Positions 16,012 through 23,963 of a stretch of 39,741 nt of DNA are shown here, in pieces. The DNA is from CAZGTQ01 sp964528575. GTDB taxonomy: Bacteria > Planctomycetota > UBA1135 > GCA-002686595. How positions within the stretch are numbered: the stretch's first letter is position 1; each line of letters starts with the position of its first letter. Location: contig CAZGTQ010000245.1 in the NCBI GenBank assembly GCA_964528575.1, positions 1-39,741 on the forward strand. Reading direction: 5' to 3'. Under the pieces are notes generated by a model. The model saw only the letters and a program-made list of their open reading frames with translations. It did no database searches and was not told the DNA's origin. The translations under genes were made by a program, and so were the position numbers.

Positions 16012-17093
16012 CGACGCGGGCGCGCGTACGCGCGCGGGTCGAACGCCTCGCGCACCGCCTCGCCGACGAACACGACGAGGAGCAGCGTCGTGAACACGGC
16101 GCCGAGCGGGAACAGCACGAGGTGCCACGTCGTCAGGTTCTCGAGGCCCTGGCCGATCAGCTCGCCCCACGAGGGCGTCGGCGCGGGGAGGCCGAAGCCG
16201 AGGAAGTCGAGCGCGAGCAGCGTCGCGATCGTGCCGACGACGGCGAACGGCGCGAAGCTGACGACGGGGGTGAGCGCGTTCGGCAGGATCTCGCGGAACA
16301 TGATCGCGGCGCTCGACTCGCCGCGCGCGACCGCCGCGGCGACGTAGTCCTTCGCGCGCTCGCGGTAGAACTCTCCGCGCACGTAGAACGAGATACCGAT
16401 CCAGACGAACAGCGCGAGGATCACGATCAGCGTCGGCGCGCTCGGGCGGACGATCGAGCTGACGATCAGGATCGTGTACAGGAACGGGACGCCGTTCCAG
16501 ATCTCGACGAGCCGCTGGCCCCAGAAGTCGACGCGGCCGCCGAAGAAGCCGAGCGTCGCGCCGACCGCGATGCCGATCGCGTACGCGAGCGCCACGACGC
16601 CGACGCCGAACGTCAGCGCGATGCGGTAGCCGTAGAAGAGCCGCGCGAACAGGTCGCGGCCGCGGTCGTCCGTGCCGAGCCAGTGGGCCGCGCTCGGCGG
16701 GTGCGGCGGCGTGCCCTCGAGCTCGCGTACGAGCGTCTCGAGCGGCCCGTACGGGTACGGCGGCATCACGACCCAGCCCGTGCCGGCCGCCTCGAGCTCG
16801 CGCTCGAGCCGCCGGTAGTCCGGCTCGCCGATCTTGCGCTGCCCGAAGGCGCTCGCCTCGAGGTGGCCGGCGAGCACCGGGAAGATCGTCTCGCCCTCGT
16901 AGCGCACGACGAGCGCGCGGCCGCCGACGAGCAGCGGGCCGACCAGCGTCAGCGCGTAGCCGAGCGCGAGCGCGAGCAAGCTGTACCAGCCGCGCCGCAG
17001 CCCGCGGAAGCGGCGCCAGCGCCGGCGCCACGCGGAGGCGGGCGCGCTGGCGGGCCCTCTGGCAGGCGCGGAGCGCTTCGGCGCGCCCGTCAC
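16008..17093 (-). CDS. yejE: peptide ABC transporter permease, YejE/OppC type
   Basis: 361 residues. Inner-membrane permease of the peptide importer. A basic N-terminus precedes the first helix (YSLLALALGYALTLVGPLLV). A periplasmic segment with RYEGETIFPVLAGHLE and the Tyr/Pro-rich MPPYPYGPLE resembles the extended YejE loop. The WLGTDDRGRDLFARLFYGYRIALTFG motif and the EAA-loop region (AVARGESSAAIMFREILPN) mark the OppC/DppC family. The protein ends FDPRAYARPRR. The GTG at 17093 is chosen because it overlaps the stop of the upstream permease gene (GTGA) and fits the family N-terminus. It should work with the YejB-like protein and the lipid-anchored binding protein of the same operon. Confidence 0.9.
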   Translation of the reverse strand: MTGAPKRSAPARGPASAPASAWRRRWRRFRGLRRGWYSLLALALGYALTLVGPLLVGGRALVVRYEGETIFPVLAGHLEASAFGQRKIGEPDYRRLERELEAAGTGWVVMPPYPYGPLETLVRELEGTPPHPPSAAHWLGTDDRGRDLFARLFYGYRIALTFGVGVVALAYAIGIAVGATLGFFGGRVDFWGQRLVEIWNGVPFLYTILIVSSIVRPSAPTLIVILALFVWIGISFYVRGEFYRERAKDYVAAAVARGESSAAIMFREILPNALTPVVSFAPFAVVGTIATLLALDFLGFGLPAPTPSWGELIGQGLENLTTWHLVLFPLGAVFTTLLLVVFVGEAVREAFDPRAYARPRR

Positions 17094-18124
17094 GTGAAGC
17101 GGATCCGGGGGTCGGCGACGACGTAGAGCACGTCGCTCAGGATGTTGCCGAGCAGGATCAGCACCGTGTTGATCGCGAGCACGCCCAGGACGACGGCGTA
17201 GTCGCGGCCGACGATCGACGTGTAGCCGAGGTAGCCGATTCCGTCGATGTTGAAGACCTTCTCGATGAGGTAGCTCCCCGCCATGACGAGCCCGAGCTGG
17301 TGACCGAGCCCCGTGCACAGCGGAACGGCCGAGTTGCGCAGCGCGTGGCGGATGACGACGCGACGCTCGGTCAGCCCTTTGGCGTACGCCGTGCGCACGT
17401 AGTCCTGGCTCAGGCTCTCGAGGAGCGCGTTCTTCGTCAGCACGGTCAGCACCGCGAAACTGCCGGCGGTGTACGCGACGACGGGCAGGAACGTGTGGTG
17501 GAGCTGGTCGACGATCTTGCCCCAGAGCGAGAGCTCGTCCCAGCCCGGCGAGCGGAAGCCGCCGAGCGGGAAGACGTCCCAGAAGCTCCCGCCGCCGAAG
17601 AGCACGAGCAGGAGGAGCCCGAGCGCCCAGCCGGGGATCGCGTAGCCGGCGAAGACGAGCGCGCTCGTCACCGCGTCGAAGACGCCGGCGTGGCGGATCG
17701 CCTTGAGCACGCCGAGCGGGATGCAGACGAAGTACGCGAGCAGGAAGCCGACGAGGCCGAAGTAGAGGCTGACGGGGAGCCGCTCGGCGACGAGCTCGAC
17801 GACGGGCACGTTGAAGCGGTACGAGTCGCCGAGATCGAGCCGCACGACGTCCCACAACCACAGCGCGTACGCGACGGGGATCGGCTCGTCGAAGTGGAAG
17901 TGCGCTTCGAGCTCCGCGAGCAGCTCGGGCGGGATCTCCGCGCCGCCGCCCGCCTGCATCGTGCCGCCGCCGCCGGGCGTGCCGTCGCCGGCCCCTTGCA
18001 GCTCGCGCAGCATGCGGTCGATCGGACCGCCCGGCACGAGGCGCGTGATCGCGAAGACGACGACCGTGATGCCGAGGAACGTCGGGATCGTCAGCAGCAG
18101 CCTGCGCAGGAAGTACGCCGCCAT
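17090..18124 (-). CDS. yejB: peptide ABC transporter permease, YejB/OppB type
   Basis: 344 residues. The start MAAYFLRRLLLTIPTFLGITVVVF is the standard OppB/YejB N-terminus, with RLVPGGPIDRM soon after. A Gly-rich stretch (GDGTPGGGGTMQAGGGAEIPPE, about residues 47-66) lies before FDEPIPVAYALWLWDVV. The DLGDSYRF motif and the EAA loop (YAKGLTERRVVIRHALRNS) are present, and the protein ends DVLYVVADPRIRF. It pairs with the YejE-like permease to form the channel. It starts 19 bases after the end of the binding-protein gene and is clearly in the same operon. Confidence 0.92.
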   Translation of the reverse strand: MAAYFLRRLLLTIPTFLGITVVVFAITRLVPGGPIDRMLRELQGAGDGTPGGGGTMQAGGGAEIPPELLAELEAHFHFDEPIPVAYALWLWDVVRLDLGDSYRFNVPVVELVAERLPVSLYFGLVGFLLAYFVCIPLGVLKAIRHAGVFDAVTSALVFAGYAIPGWALGLLLLVLFGGGSFWDVFPLGGFRSPGWDELSLWGKIVDQLHHTFLPVVAYTAGSFAVLTVLTKNALLESLSQDYVRTAYAKGLTERRVVIRHALRNSAVPLCTGLGHQLGLVMAGSYLIEKVFNIDGIGYLGYTSIVGRDYAVVLGVLAINTVLILLGNILSDVLYVVADPRIRFT

Positions 18125-18143
18125 CGCTCGCGCGCCGCGGCGC

Positions 18144-20192
18144 TCAGCGCTCGCGCTGCGCCTGGTTCCACGCTGCCCAGAAGCGGTGCTCGGGCTCGGG
18201 CGCGTCCAGCGTGATCGACGGATCCACGCGCGCGCGCTCGAGCTGCGCGGCGCGCTCGGGGTCGACCCACCACGAGTACATCAGCTCGCCCTCGCGCACG
18301 AAGCGCCACGTGCCCCACGGCGGCATGCCGAACTTGTTCCAGAACATGACGCGCCGCGCGGGCGCGTACCAGGCGAGCACGTACGGGTGCATCTCGAACA
18401 GGATCGCGTCGATCGCGCGCACGATCGCCTGGCGGCCGGCGACGTCGCTCTCGCGGTCGTACTCCGCGAGGAGCGCGTCGATCCGCTCGTCCGCGACGCC
18501 CGTGATGTTGTTGTTGTCGGTGCCGCGCGCCTGCCGGCTGCCGTACGACGTCTCGGGGTTGGGGACGAGCAGCGCTCCCCACGCGACGTCGGCGAGCTCG
18601 AACTCGCGTTTCTGGATCGCCTTCCAGTGCTCGCTGGAGTCGACGAAGCGCAGGCTGAGCTCGATCCCCGCGTCGCGGCAGTCCTCCTGGAAGATCGTCA
18701 GGTGCCGCTCGGACGCCTTGACGAGGTAGATCAGCTCGAGCGCGAGCCGCCTCCCGGCGCGCACGCGCACGCCGTCGGAGCCGATCTCGTCGTAGCCCGC
18801 CTCCGCGAGCAGCCGCACCGCCTCGAACGGGTCGAACGCCACCGGGCTGTTCTGCGGGTTGCGGTACGTCGCGCTCTGCCAGTAGCTGTCGAGCGGCGGA
18901 TACTCGCCGCCGAAGAGCTTCTCGTTGAACGTCGCGCGGTCGAACAGGTGCGCGAGCGCCTTGCGCACGCGCACGTCGTCGAGCGGCGGCCGGCGCATGT
19001 TGCACGCGATGCCCGTCGTGCCGACCGGCGCGTCGTTGTAGAACTTGCGCGGCACGAGCAACCCGCGCTGCACGACGTCCAGCTTCGGTAGCTCCTCGGA
19101 CCACCACTGCGCGCTCAGCACGAGCGAGTAGTCGAGCTCGCCCTTCTTCACCTTCTCGAACGCGAGGGACCAGTCCTTGACGACGAGGAAGCGGTACGCG
19201 TCGAAGTTCCACAGCCCGGTCCACGCCGGGTTCTTCGCGCCCCACCAGTCGTCGCGCCGCCGGAACGTGATCGACTGGTTGCGCACGACGTCGTCCGCGA
19301 GCATCTCGTACGGACCCGAGCTCGCCGTGTGCGCGAACTGATAGCGGTCGAGGTACTCCTCGCCGCCGATCGAGATCTCGTGCGCGGGGAGCACGTGCAG
19401 CGACGTCGCGAAGTAGAGGAAGTTGCGCCAGTTGCGCTCCTTCGCGCGCACCTCGACGACGTACTTCGAGAGCGCGACCGGCTCCTCGAGCTTGCCGTAC
19501 GTCAGCGGCCCCGTCGGATCCAGCGTCTGCGGGTCGACCTTGAGCCGCCACGTCGCGACGACGTCCTCCGACGTGACCTCCTCGCCGTCGTTCCAGCGCG
19601 CCTCGGGGTTGATCCGGAAGCGGTAGGTCAGGCCGTCGTCCGCGATCTGCCAGTGCGTCGCGAGGTGCGGCACGTACTCCATCGTGATCGGATGGAGCAG
19701 GAGGAGCCGCTCGAAGCAGAGGTCGGCTGCACGGACGTTGAACGTCGTGTTGTAGTTCTGCCCGCACAGCCGCAGCGTCGCCGGCCAGTCGGGCAGGTGC
19801 ATCGTGATCGTCCCGCCGCGCACCGCCTCGCTCGAGCCCAGCGCGAGGAAGTCGAGCCGCGTCTCCCAGCCCTCGCCGCTGAACCCCGGCCCGCCGAGCT
19901 CGGCCGGCACGTCGGGATCGCCCGCCTGCGGGTCCCAGGCGTAGCGCACGGTCGGGATGTCGACGTCGTCGGGCCGGGGGAGCGCGTCGCGCTGCTCGTC
20001 GAGCGCGGCTCGCGGCTGCGTCGCCGGCGCCGCCTGCGCTGCGCTCTCGCCGTCCGCGCGCGGCGGGCCCTGCGCTCCGTCGCACGCCGCCACGGCCGCG
20101 GCGATGCCGGTCGCCGCCAGCACGGCCGCAGCGAGCACGGCCGCCGCCGGCACCGTCCACGGGGCCGCCCGGTTTCGATTCGGCCTCGACAT
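18144..20192 (-). CDS. peptide-binding lipoprotein (SBP family 5), YejA-like
   Basis: 682 residues. Extracytoplasmic solute-binding protein that captures peptides or related oligomers for the two permeases. The N-terminus is basic, then hydrophobic, ending in VAAC (Cys near 36), so it should be a lipoprotein. A low-complexity linker (AAQAAPATQPRAALDEQ) follows. The family-5 core is recognisable from GGTITMHLPDWP, YEPHLATHW-like YVPHLATHWQIADDGLTYRFRI, the HTASSGPYEM region, NMRRPPLDDVRVRKALAHLFDR and the C-terminal FEMHPYVLAWYAPARRVMFWNKFG. Length is within the range of large YejA-type proteins. It is the first gene of the operon. A GATAAA/TATGCG patch sits 10-15 bases upstream of the ATG. 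The frame is open far upstream but has no coding character there, and the signal peptide fixes the start. Confidence 0.9.
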   Translation of the reverse strand: MSRPNRNRAAPWTVPAAAVLAAAVLAATGIAAAVAACDGAQGPPRADGESAAQAAPATQPRAALDEQRDALPRPDDVDIPTVRYAWDPQAGDPDVPAELGGPGFSGEGWETRLDFLALGSSEAVRGGTITMHLPDWPATLRLCGQNYNTTFNVRAADLCFERLLLLHPITMEYVPHLATHWQIADDGLTYRFRINPEARWNDGEEVTSEDVVATWRLKVDPQTLDPTGPLTYGKLEEPVALSKYVVEVRAKERNWRNFLYFATSLHVLPAHEISIGGEEYLDRYQFAHTASSGPYEMLADDVVRNQSITFRRRDDWWGAKNPAWTGLWNFDAYRFLVVKDWSLAFEKVKKGELDYSLVLSAQWWSEELPKLDVVQRGLLVPRKFYNDAPVGTTGIACNMRRPPLDDVRVRKALAHLFDRATFNEKLFGGEYPPLDSYWQSATYRNPQNSPVAFDPFEAVRLLAEAGYDEIGSDGVRVRAGRRLALELIYLVKASERHLTIFQEDCRDAGIELSLRFVDSSEHWKAIQKREFELADVAWGALLVPNPETSYGSRQARGTDNNNITGVADERIDALLAEYDRESDVAGRQAIVRAIDAILFEMHPYVLAWYAPARRVMFWNKFGMPPWGTWRFVREGELMYSWWVDPERAAQLERARVDPSITLDAPEPEHRFWAAWNQAQRER

Positions 20193-20244
20193 GGTGCCGC
20201 CGTTTATCGCATACCGGCCCGCGCGGGCGACAGCGGAAACCCCT

Positions 20245-20316
20245 GCCGGTGCCCGCGCGCCGCGATTCACCGGCGCCGGCGCGGCGCGATCCGCCGGTGC
20301 CCGCGCGCCGCGATTC
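20245..20316. repeat. 24-base tandem repeat in divergent promoter region, three copies
   Basis: gccggtgcccgcgcgccgcg plus attc occurs exactly at 20245-20268 and 20293-20316. The middle 24 bases (20269-20292) are a diverged copy with 5 mismatches by my alignment. Degenerate traces extend on both sides. It lies in the 171-base gap between the divergent binding-protein gene (start 20192, minus) and the M24 peptidase gene (start 20364, plus). Confidence 0.8.
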
Positions 20317-20363
20317 GGCGGTTCCCGAGACGGCGAGAGCGCTCGCTCCAGCTTCCCAGCTCC

Positions 20364-21776
20364 ATGCTCACGACTCTCACGCTGCTCGCCGCGCTCGCGG
20401 CGCTCCCGCACGCCCCCGCGCTCGACGTCGAGGACGGCCTGCCCGTCGTGCTCCCGCTGCGCGAGCGCGCCGCGCTGCGCGACCGCTGGCTCGCCGAGCG
20501 GCTCGACACGCTCGTGCCCGCGCTCATGCGCCGCGCCGGCATCGACCTGTGGATCGTCACCGGCCGCGAGTACGTCGAGGACCCGGTGCTGAGCACGATG
20601 CTCCCCGCGACTTGGATGTCCGCGCGGCGCCGCACGATCCTCGTGTTCTTCGATCGTGGCGCGCGCACGGGCGTTGCGGGCGTCGCGGGCGCCGAGGGCG
20701 CCGAAAGCGTCACCGGCGCCGAGGGCGCCGAGATCGTCGCGGTCGAGCGCCTCGCGGTGTCGCGCTACGACGTCGGCCCGTTCGAGCGGGCGTGGGATCC
20801 CGAGACGGAGCCCGACCAGTGGGCGCGCCTCGCCGAGCTCGTCGCCGAGCGCGACCCGGCGACGATCGCGATCGACACGTCGCCGACGTTCGCGCTCGCG
20901 GATGGGATCACCGCGAGCGAGCGGAGCGCGCTCCTCGCGGCGCTCACGCCCGAGCTGCGCTCGCGCGTCGTCGGCGCTGAGCCGCTCGCGATCGGCTGGC
21001 TCGAGACGCGCACCGCGTCCGAGCTCGACGCGTACCCGACGCTGTGCCGCCTCGCGCACGGGATCATCGCCGAGGCGCTGTCCGAGCGCGTCGTGCAGCC
21101 GGGCCACACGGCGACCGAGGACGTCGAGTGGTGGATGCGCGAGCGGGTCGCCGAGCTCCGGCTCGAGACGTGGTTCCATCCGTCGGTGTCGGTGCAGCGT
21201 GCGAGCGAGGTCGCGGCCGCGGCCGACGGCTCGCTCTCGTTCGCGGCGCCCGAGCGCACGCGCACGATCGAGCGCGGCGATCTCGTGCACGTCGACTTCG
21301 GCATCCGCTACCTCGGGCTGCACACCGACACGCAGCAGCACGCGTACGTGCTGCGGGCCACCGAGAGCGAGCCGCCGGCCGGGCTGCGTGCCGCGCTCGC
21401 CGCCGGGAACCGCCAGCAGGACCTGCTCTTGGCGGAGATGCGCGCGGGCCGCACCGGCAACGAGATCCTCGCCGCCGCGCTCGCGGCCGGACGCGCCGCG
21501 GGGCTGCGGCCGACGATCTACACGCACCCGCTCGGTTACCACGGTCACGGCGCGGGCCCGACGATCGGGCTGTGGGACCGTCAGGACGGCGTGCCCGGGC
21601 GCGGCGACTGGCCGCTGAACGCGAGCACCGCGTACTCGATCGAGCTGGCGGTCGACGTCGACGTGCCCGAGTGGGGCGGCAGCGTCCACGTCATGCTCGA
21701 GGAGGACGCGGTGTTCGACGGCGAGCGCGTGCGCTGGCTCGACGGACGCCAGGAGGAGCTCCTCCTGATACGCTGA
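20364..21776 (+). CDS. M24-family metallopeptidase (Xaa-Pro aminopeptidase-like), probably secreted
   Basis: 470 residues. The short hydrophobic N-terminus (MLTTLTLLAALAALPHAPAL) looks like a signal peptide, so it probably acts outside the cytoplasm. An N-terminal creatinase-like domain spans to about residue 210, and a pita-bread M24 domain follows. All five metal ligands are visible: D311 (HVDFGIRY), D322 (HTDTQQHAYVL), H393 (LGYHGHGAGP), E427 (SIELAVDV) and E446 or E447 (LEEDAVF). It should hydrolyse peptide bonds N-terminal to proline or a similar residue with two metal ions. An in-frame repeat (GVAGVAGAEGAE... about residues 103-123) is inserted in the N-terminal domain. It stands divergently next to the peptide importer operon, fitting a role in peptide use. 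A CAGCTT hexamer ends 9 bases before the ATG. Confidence 0.88.
   Translation: MLTTLTLLAALAALPHAPALDVEDGLPVVLPLRERAALRDRWLAERLDTLVPALMRRAGIDLWIVTGREYVEDPVLSTMLPATWMSARRRTILVFFDRGARTGVAGVAGAEGAESVTGAEGAEIVAVERLAVSRYDVGPFERAWDPETEPDQWARLAELVAERDPATIAIDTSPTFALADGITASERSALLAALTPELRSRVVGAEPLAIGWLETRTASELDAYPTLCRLAHGIIAEALSERVVQPGHTATEDVEWWMRERVAELRLETWFHPSVSVQRASEVAAAADGSLSFAAPERTRTIERGDLVHVDFGIRYLGLHTDTQQHAYVLRATESEPPAGLRAALAAGNRQQDLLLAEMRAGRTGNEILAAALAAGRAAGLRPTIYTHPLGYHGHGAGPTIGLWDRQDGVPGRGDWPLNASTAYSIELAVDVDVPEWGGSVHVMLEEDAVFDGERVRWLDGRQEELLLIR
20688..20732 (+). repeat. 27-base direct repeat inside the M24 peptidase gene
   Basis: ggcgccgagggcgccga occurs at 20688-20704 and again at 20715-20731, a period of 27 bases. 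It codes for two GAEGAE units and is preceded by a GVAGVA doublet. The unit is a multiple of three, so the frame is kept. Confidence 0.8.
21769..21774 (+). promoter_or_regulatory. -10-like hexamer TACGCT, 8 bases before start codon
   Basis: TACGCT ends 8 bases before the ATG at 21783. It overlaps the last codons and stop of the M24 gene, so this copy may be coincidental, but it matches the other TACGCT sites of the window in sequence and spacing. Confidence 0.3.
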
Positions 21777-21782
21777 GCGGCC

Positions 21783-22829
21783 ATGCGTACCGCGTTCTTC
21801 GTCCTGTGGGCGGCGCCGGCGCTCGCTGCCGACGAGCTCGTCCTCGCGCCGGCCGCCGACGTGCGGCTGGAGACGGTCGTGCGCGAGTCGTCGCGCTTCA
21901 CGCTCGACACGGCGACGCTCGAGCGCGACGGACGCCGCGTCCAGGACCCGCCGGGCTATGGGCTCGCGGTGACGAACGAGCGCTCCGCGCGCTGGGTCGA
22001 CGAGATCGGCGCGGTCGCCGAAGGGCGCGTGGAGCGCTTCGCGCGCCGCTTCGAGGCGGTCGACGGCGCCGTGCGCGTCGACGTCGACGAGCCCGAGCGC
22101 GGCGGCGAGCTCGCGGCCCGTGTGACGAGCGAGCTGGCCGAGCTGGCGATCGCGTTCGAGCGCGACGGCGACGAATGGACACGCGCGTACGCCGACGGGA
22201 TCGACCGTGGCGACGAGCTGCTCGAAGGCCTCGCGGGGACGCTCGACGCGAGCGCGCTGCTCCCGGGCGGCGCCGTCGAGCCGGGCGCGCGCTGGCTCGC
22301 GGACGCGGACGCGCTCGCGCCGCTGCTCGCTGCGGGCGGCGATCTCGCCTTCGAGCCCGACGTCTTCTCGGGCGATCGGCACGCCCAGGCGGCGCTGCTC
22401 GCGTTCTGGTGGTCGAGCTACGAGCTCGCGGCCGCGCTCGAGGGCCCGGTGGAGCTCGAGTACCTCGGCCCGGAGCCGGGCGAGGAGGGCATCGGCCTCG
22501 TCCGCGTCGAGTACGAGCTCGCCGGCCGCCGGGACGCGACCGAGGCGCTGCTCGACGCCGCCGAGCGCACGAGCGTGGGGCCGACCGACCCGTACGGGCT
22601 CGAGAGCTACGTCGTCGAGTACGGCCTCGAGGGCCAGGGCACGCTGCGTTGGGACCTGACCGCGGGGCGCCTGGCGGGGGCCGAGCTGCGCGGTCGCGCG
22701 CACATCCTCGCGGAGCTGACCGAGCTGCTCGGCAGCTCCGACGACCCGCCGGCCACGGCGCCGCGCAGCCGCCTGACGCTGGCCTTGCGCGGCGAGACGA
22801 CCGTCGCCGTCGAGGTCGAGGAACTGTAG
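21783..22829 (+). CDS. secreted protein of unknown function, paralogue of next gene
   Basis: 348 residues with a short signal peptide (MRTAFFVLWAAPALAADEL). No family is recognised. The protein is acidic and looks mostly beta with some helix. It contains LDASALLPGGAVEPGARWLAD near residues 155-175, a segment shared with the next protein (LRSLLPTGAVEVGASWSVE). It also has YGLEGQGTLRWDLTAGRLAGAEL, matched by YALRGEGTLRWDTRAQRAAGFEL, and a final TLALRGETTVAVEVEEL. The order of these segments is the same in both, so the two are tandem duplicates. The LLPxGxVxxGxxW pattern followed by a T-L-R-W strand recalls extracytoplasmic beta-sandwich proteins, but no function follows. It begins 6 bases after the M24 stop. 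Confidence 0.7.
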   Translation: MRTAFFVLWAAPALAADELVLAPAADVRLETVVRESSRFTLDTATLERDGRRVQDPPGYGLAVTNERSARWVDEIGAVAEGRVERFARRFEAVDGAVRVDVDEPERGGELAARVTSELAELAIAFERDGDEWTRAYADGIDRGDELLEGLAGTLDASALLPGGAVEPGARWLADADALAPLLAAGGDLAFEPDVFSGDRHAQAALLAFWWSSYELAAALEGPVELEYLGPEPGEEGIGLVRVEYELAGRRDATEALLDAAERTSVGPTDPYGLESYVVEYGLEGQGTLRWDLTAGRLAGAELRGRAHILAELTELLGSSDDPPATAPRSRLTLALRGETTVAVEVEEL

Positions 22830-22851
22830 CCGGCGCCCGGCGGGCAGCTAT

Positions 22852-22895
22852 CCGATCGACATGAACGGATCGACCACGAACGGATCGACCATGAA
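22852..22895 (+). repeat. 15-base tandem repeat carrying the start codon
   Basis: Three successive units: ccgatcgacatgaa (14 bases), cggatcgaccacgaa and cggatcgaccatgaa. The ATG of units 1 and 3 are both in frame with the gene that follows; unit 2 has ACG at the same place. Confidence 0.8.
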
Positions 22896-23958
22896 CGCAC
22901 TCTCCGCTCTGTCCTGCGTGTGCCTGTCCGCTCTGGCGCTGCCCGCCGATCGCTCCATCGACGAGCTGACGTTCGATCCCGACGCCGGCTCGACGGCGAC
23001 CAAGACGTTCCGCGAGGAGACGAGCCTCTCGCTCGAGGAGCTCGAGGTCGAGCTCAACGGCCAGGAGCAGCACTCGCGCGAGATGGAGCTCACCGTGCGC
23101 CAGGAGCGCCGGCTCGTCGTCGCCGACGAGGTGCGCGAGGCGGCGGACGGGCGGCCGCTCGCGCTGCGCCGCGCGTTCCGCGAGATCGGCGGCACCGAGC
23201 GCGTCGCGATGGAGCGCGAGGACGCGGACCGCGAGGCCGAGGCGCCGATCGTCAGCGAGCTCGAGGGCCGGGCGGTCGTGTTCACGTGGGACGACGAGGA
23301 CAGCGCCTACGAGGTCGAGTTCGCCGAGGAGGACGAGGACGCGGACGCGGAGCTGCTCGAAGGGCTGTGGGAGGACGCGGACCTGCGCTCTTTGCTCCCG
23401 ACCGGCGCCGTCGAGGTCGGCGCGAGTTGGTCCGTCGAGCCGGAGGCGCTCGCGCCTGTGCTGAGGCCGTGCGGGAACGTGCACGCGACGTTGTCGGGCG
23501 ACGACGTCGAGGGCGATGACGATCCGGAGGAGCCGCTCGTCATGCTCTTCTTCCTGTGCGCAGCGGAGGCGGCCGAGGAGCTCGAGGACGCCATCGAGGG
23601 CGAGGTCGAGGCGCGCTACGAGGGCACCGAGGACGGCATCGCGGTGATCCGGCTCGAGGTCGACGTGCAGGCGACGCGCGACGTGCGCGACGAGATGATG
23701 CGGCTGGGCGCAGCGCTCGGGCTCGAGGACCCGCAGTTCACGAGCATGGACGAGGCGGAGGCGACGTACGCGTTGCGCGGCGAGGGCACGCTGCGCTGGG
23801 ACACGCGGGCGCAGCGCGCGGCCGGCTTCGAGCTCTCCGGCGAGGTCGAGGCGTCGCTCACCTCGGTGGCCAGCCTGGAAGCGGTCGCGGGCGAGTCGAT
23901 CATCGAGTTCACGATGCGGTTCGGCGGCCGCACCGAGCTCGAGCTCGTCGTCGAGTAG
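22861..23958 (+). CDS. secreted acidic protein of unknown function, paralogue of previous gene
   Basis: 365 residues from the ATG at 22861, or 355 from the ATG at 22891, which gives a cleaner signal-like start (MNALSALSCVCLSALALPA). The choice is open because the start lies in a 15-base tandem repeat. The mature protein is strongly acidic, with Glu/Asp runs (EFAEEDEDADAELLEGLWEDAD). It shares the LLPTGAVEVGASW and YALRGEGTLRWDTRAQRAAGFEL segments with the upstream protein at equivalent positions. No catalytic motif or named domain is recognised. It is likely exported. The pair may be co-transcribed with the M24 peptidase, though there is a 31-base gap here with its own AT-rich patch (ctatcc) before the start. 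Confidence 0.65.
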   Translation: MNGSTTNGSTMNALSALSCVCLSALALPADRSIDELTFDPDAGSTATKTFREETSLSLEELEVELNGQEQHSREMELTVRQERRLVVADEVREAADGRPLALRRAFREIGGTERVAMEREDADREAEAPIVSELEGRAVVFTWDDEDSAYEVEFAEEDEDADAELLEGLWEDADLRSLLPTGAVEVGASWSVEPEALAPVLRPCGNVHATLSGDDVEGDDDPEEPLVMLFFLCAAEAAEELEDAIEGEVEARYEGTEDGIAVIRLEVDVQATRDVRDEMMRLGAALGLEDPQFTSMDEAEATYALRGEGTLRWDTRAQRAAGFELSGEVEASLTSVASLEAVAGESIIEFTMRFGGRTELELVVE

Positions 23959-23963
23959 CGCGC

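Noticed and set aside
20193..22703. In-frame minus-strand extension of the binding-protein gene upstream of 20192
   Set aside because: It runs antisense through the M24 peptidase and the next gene and lacks protein character. The lipoprotein signal peptide begins at 20192.
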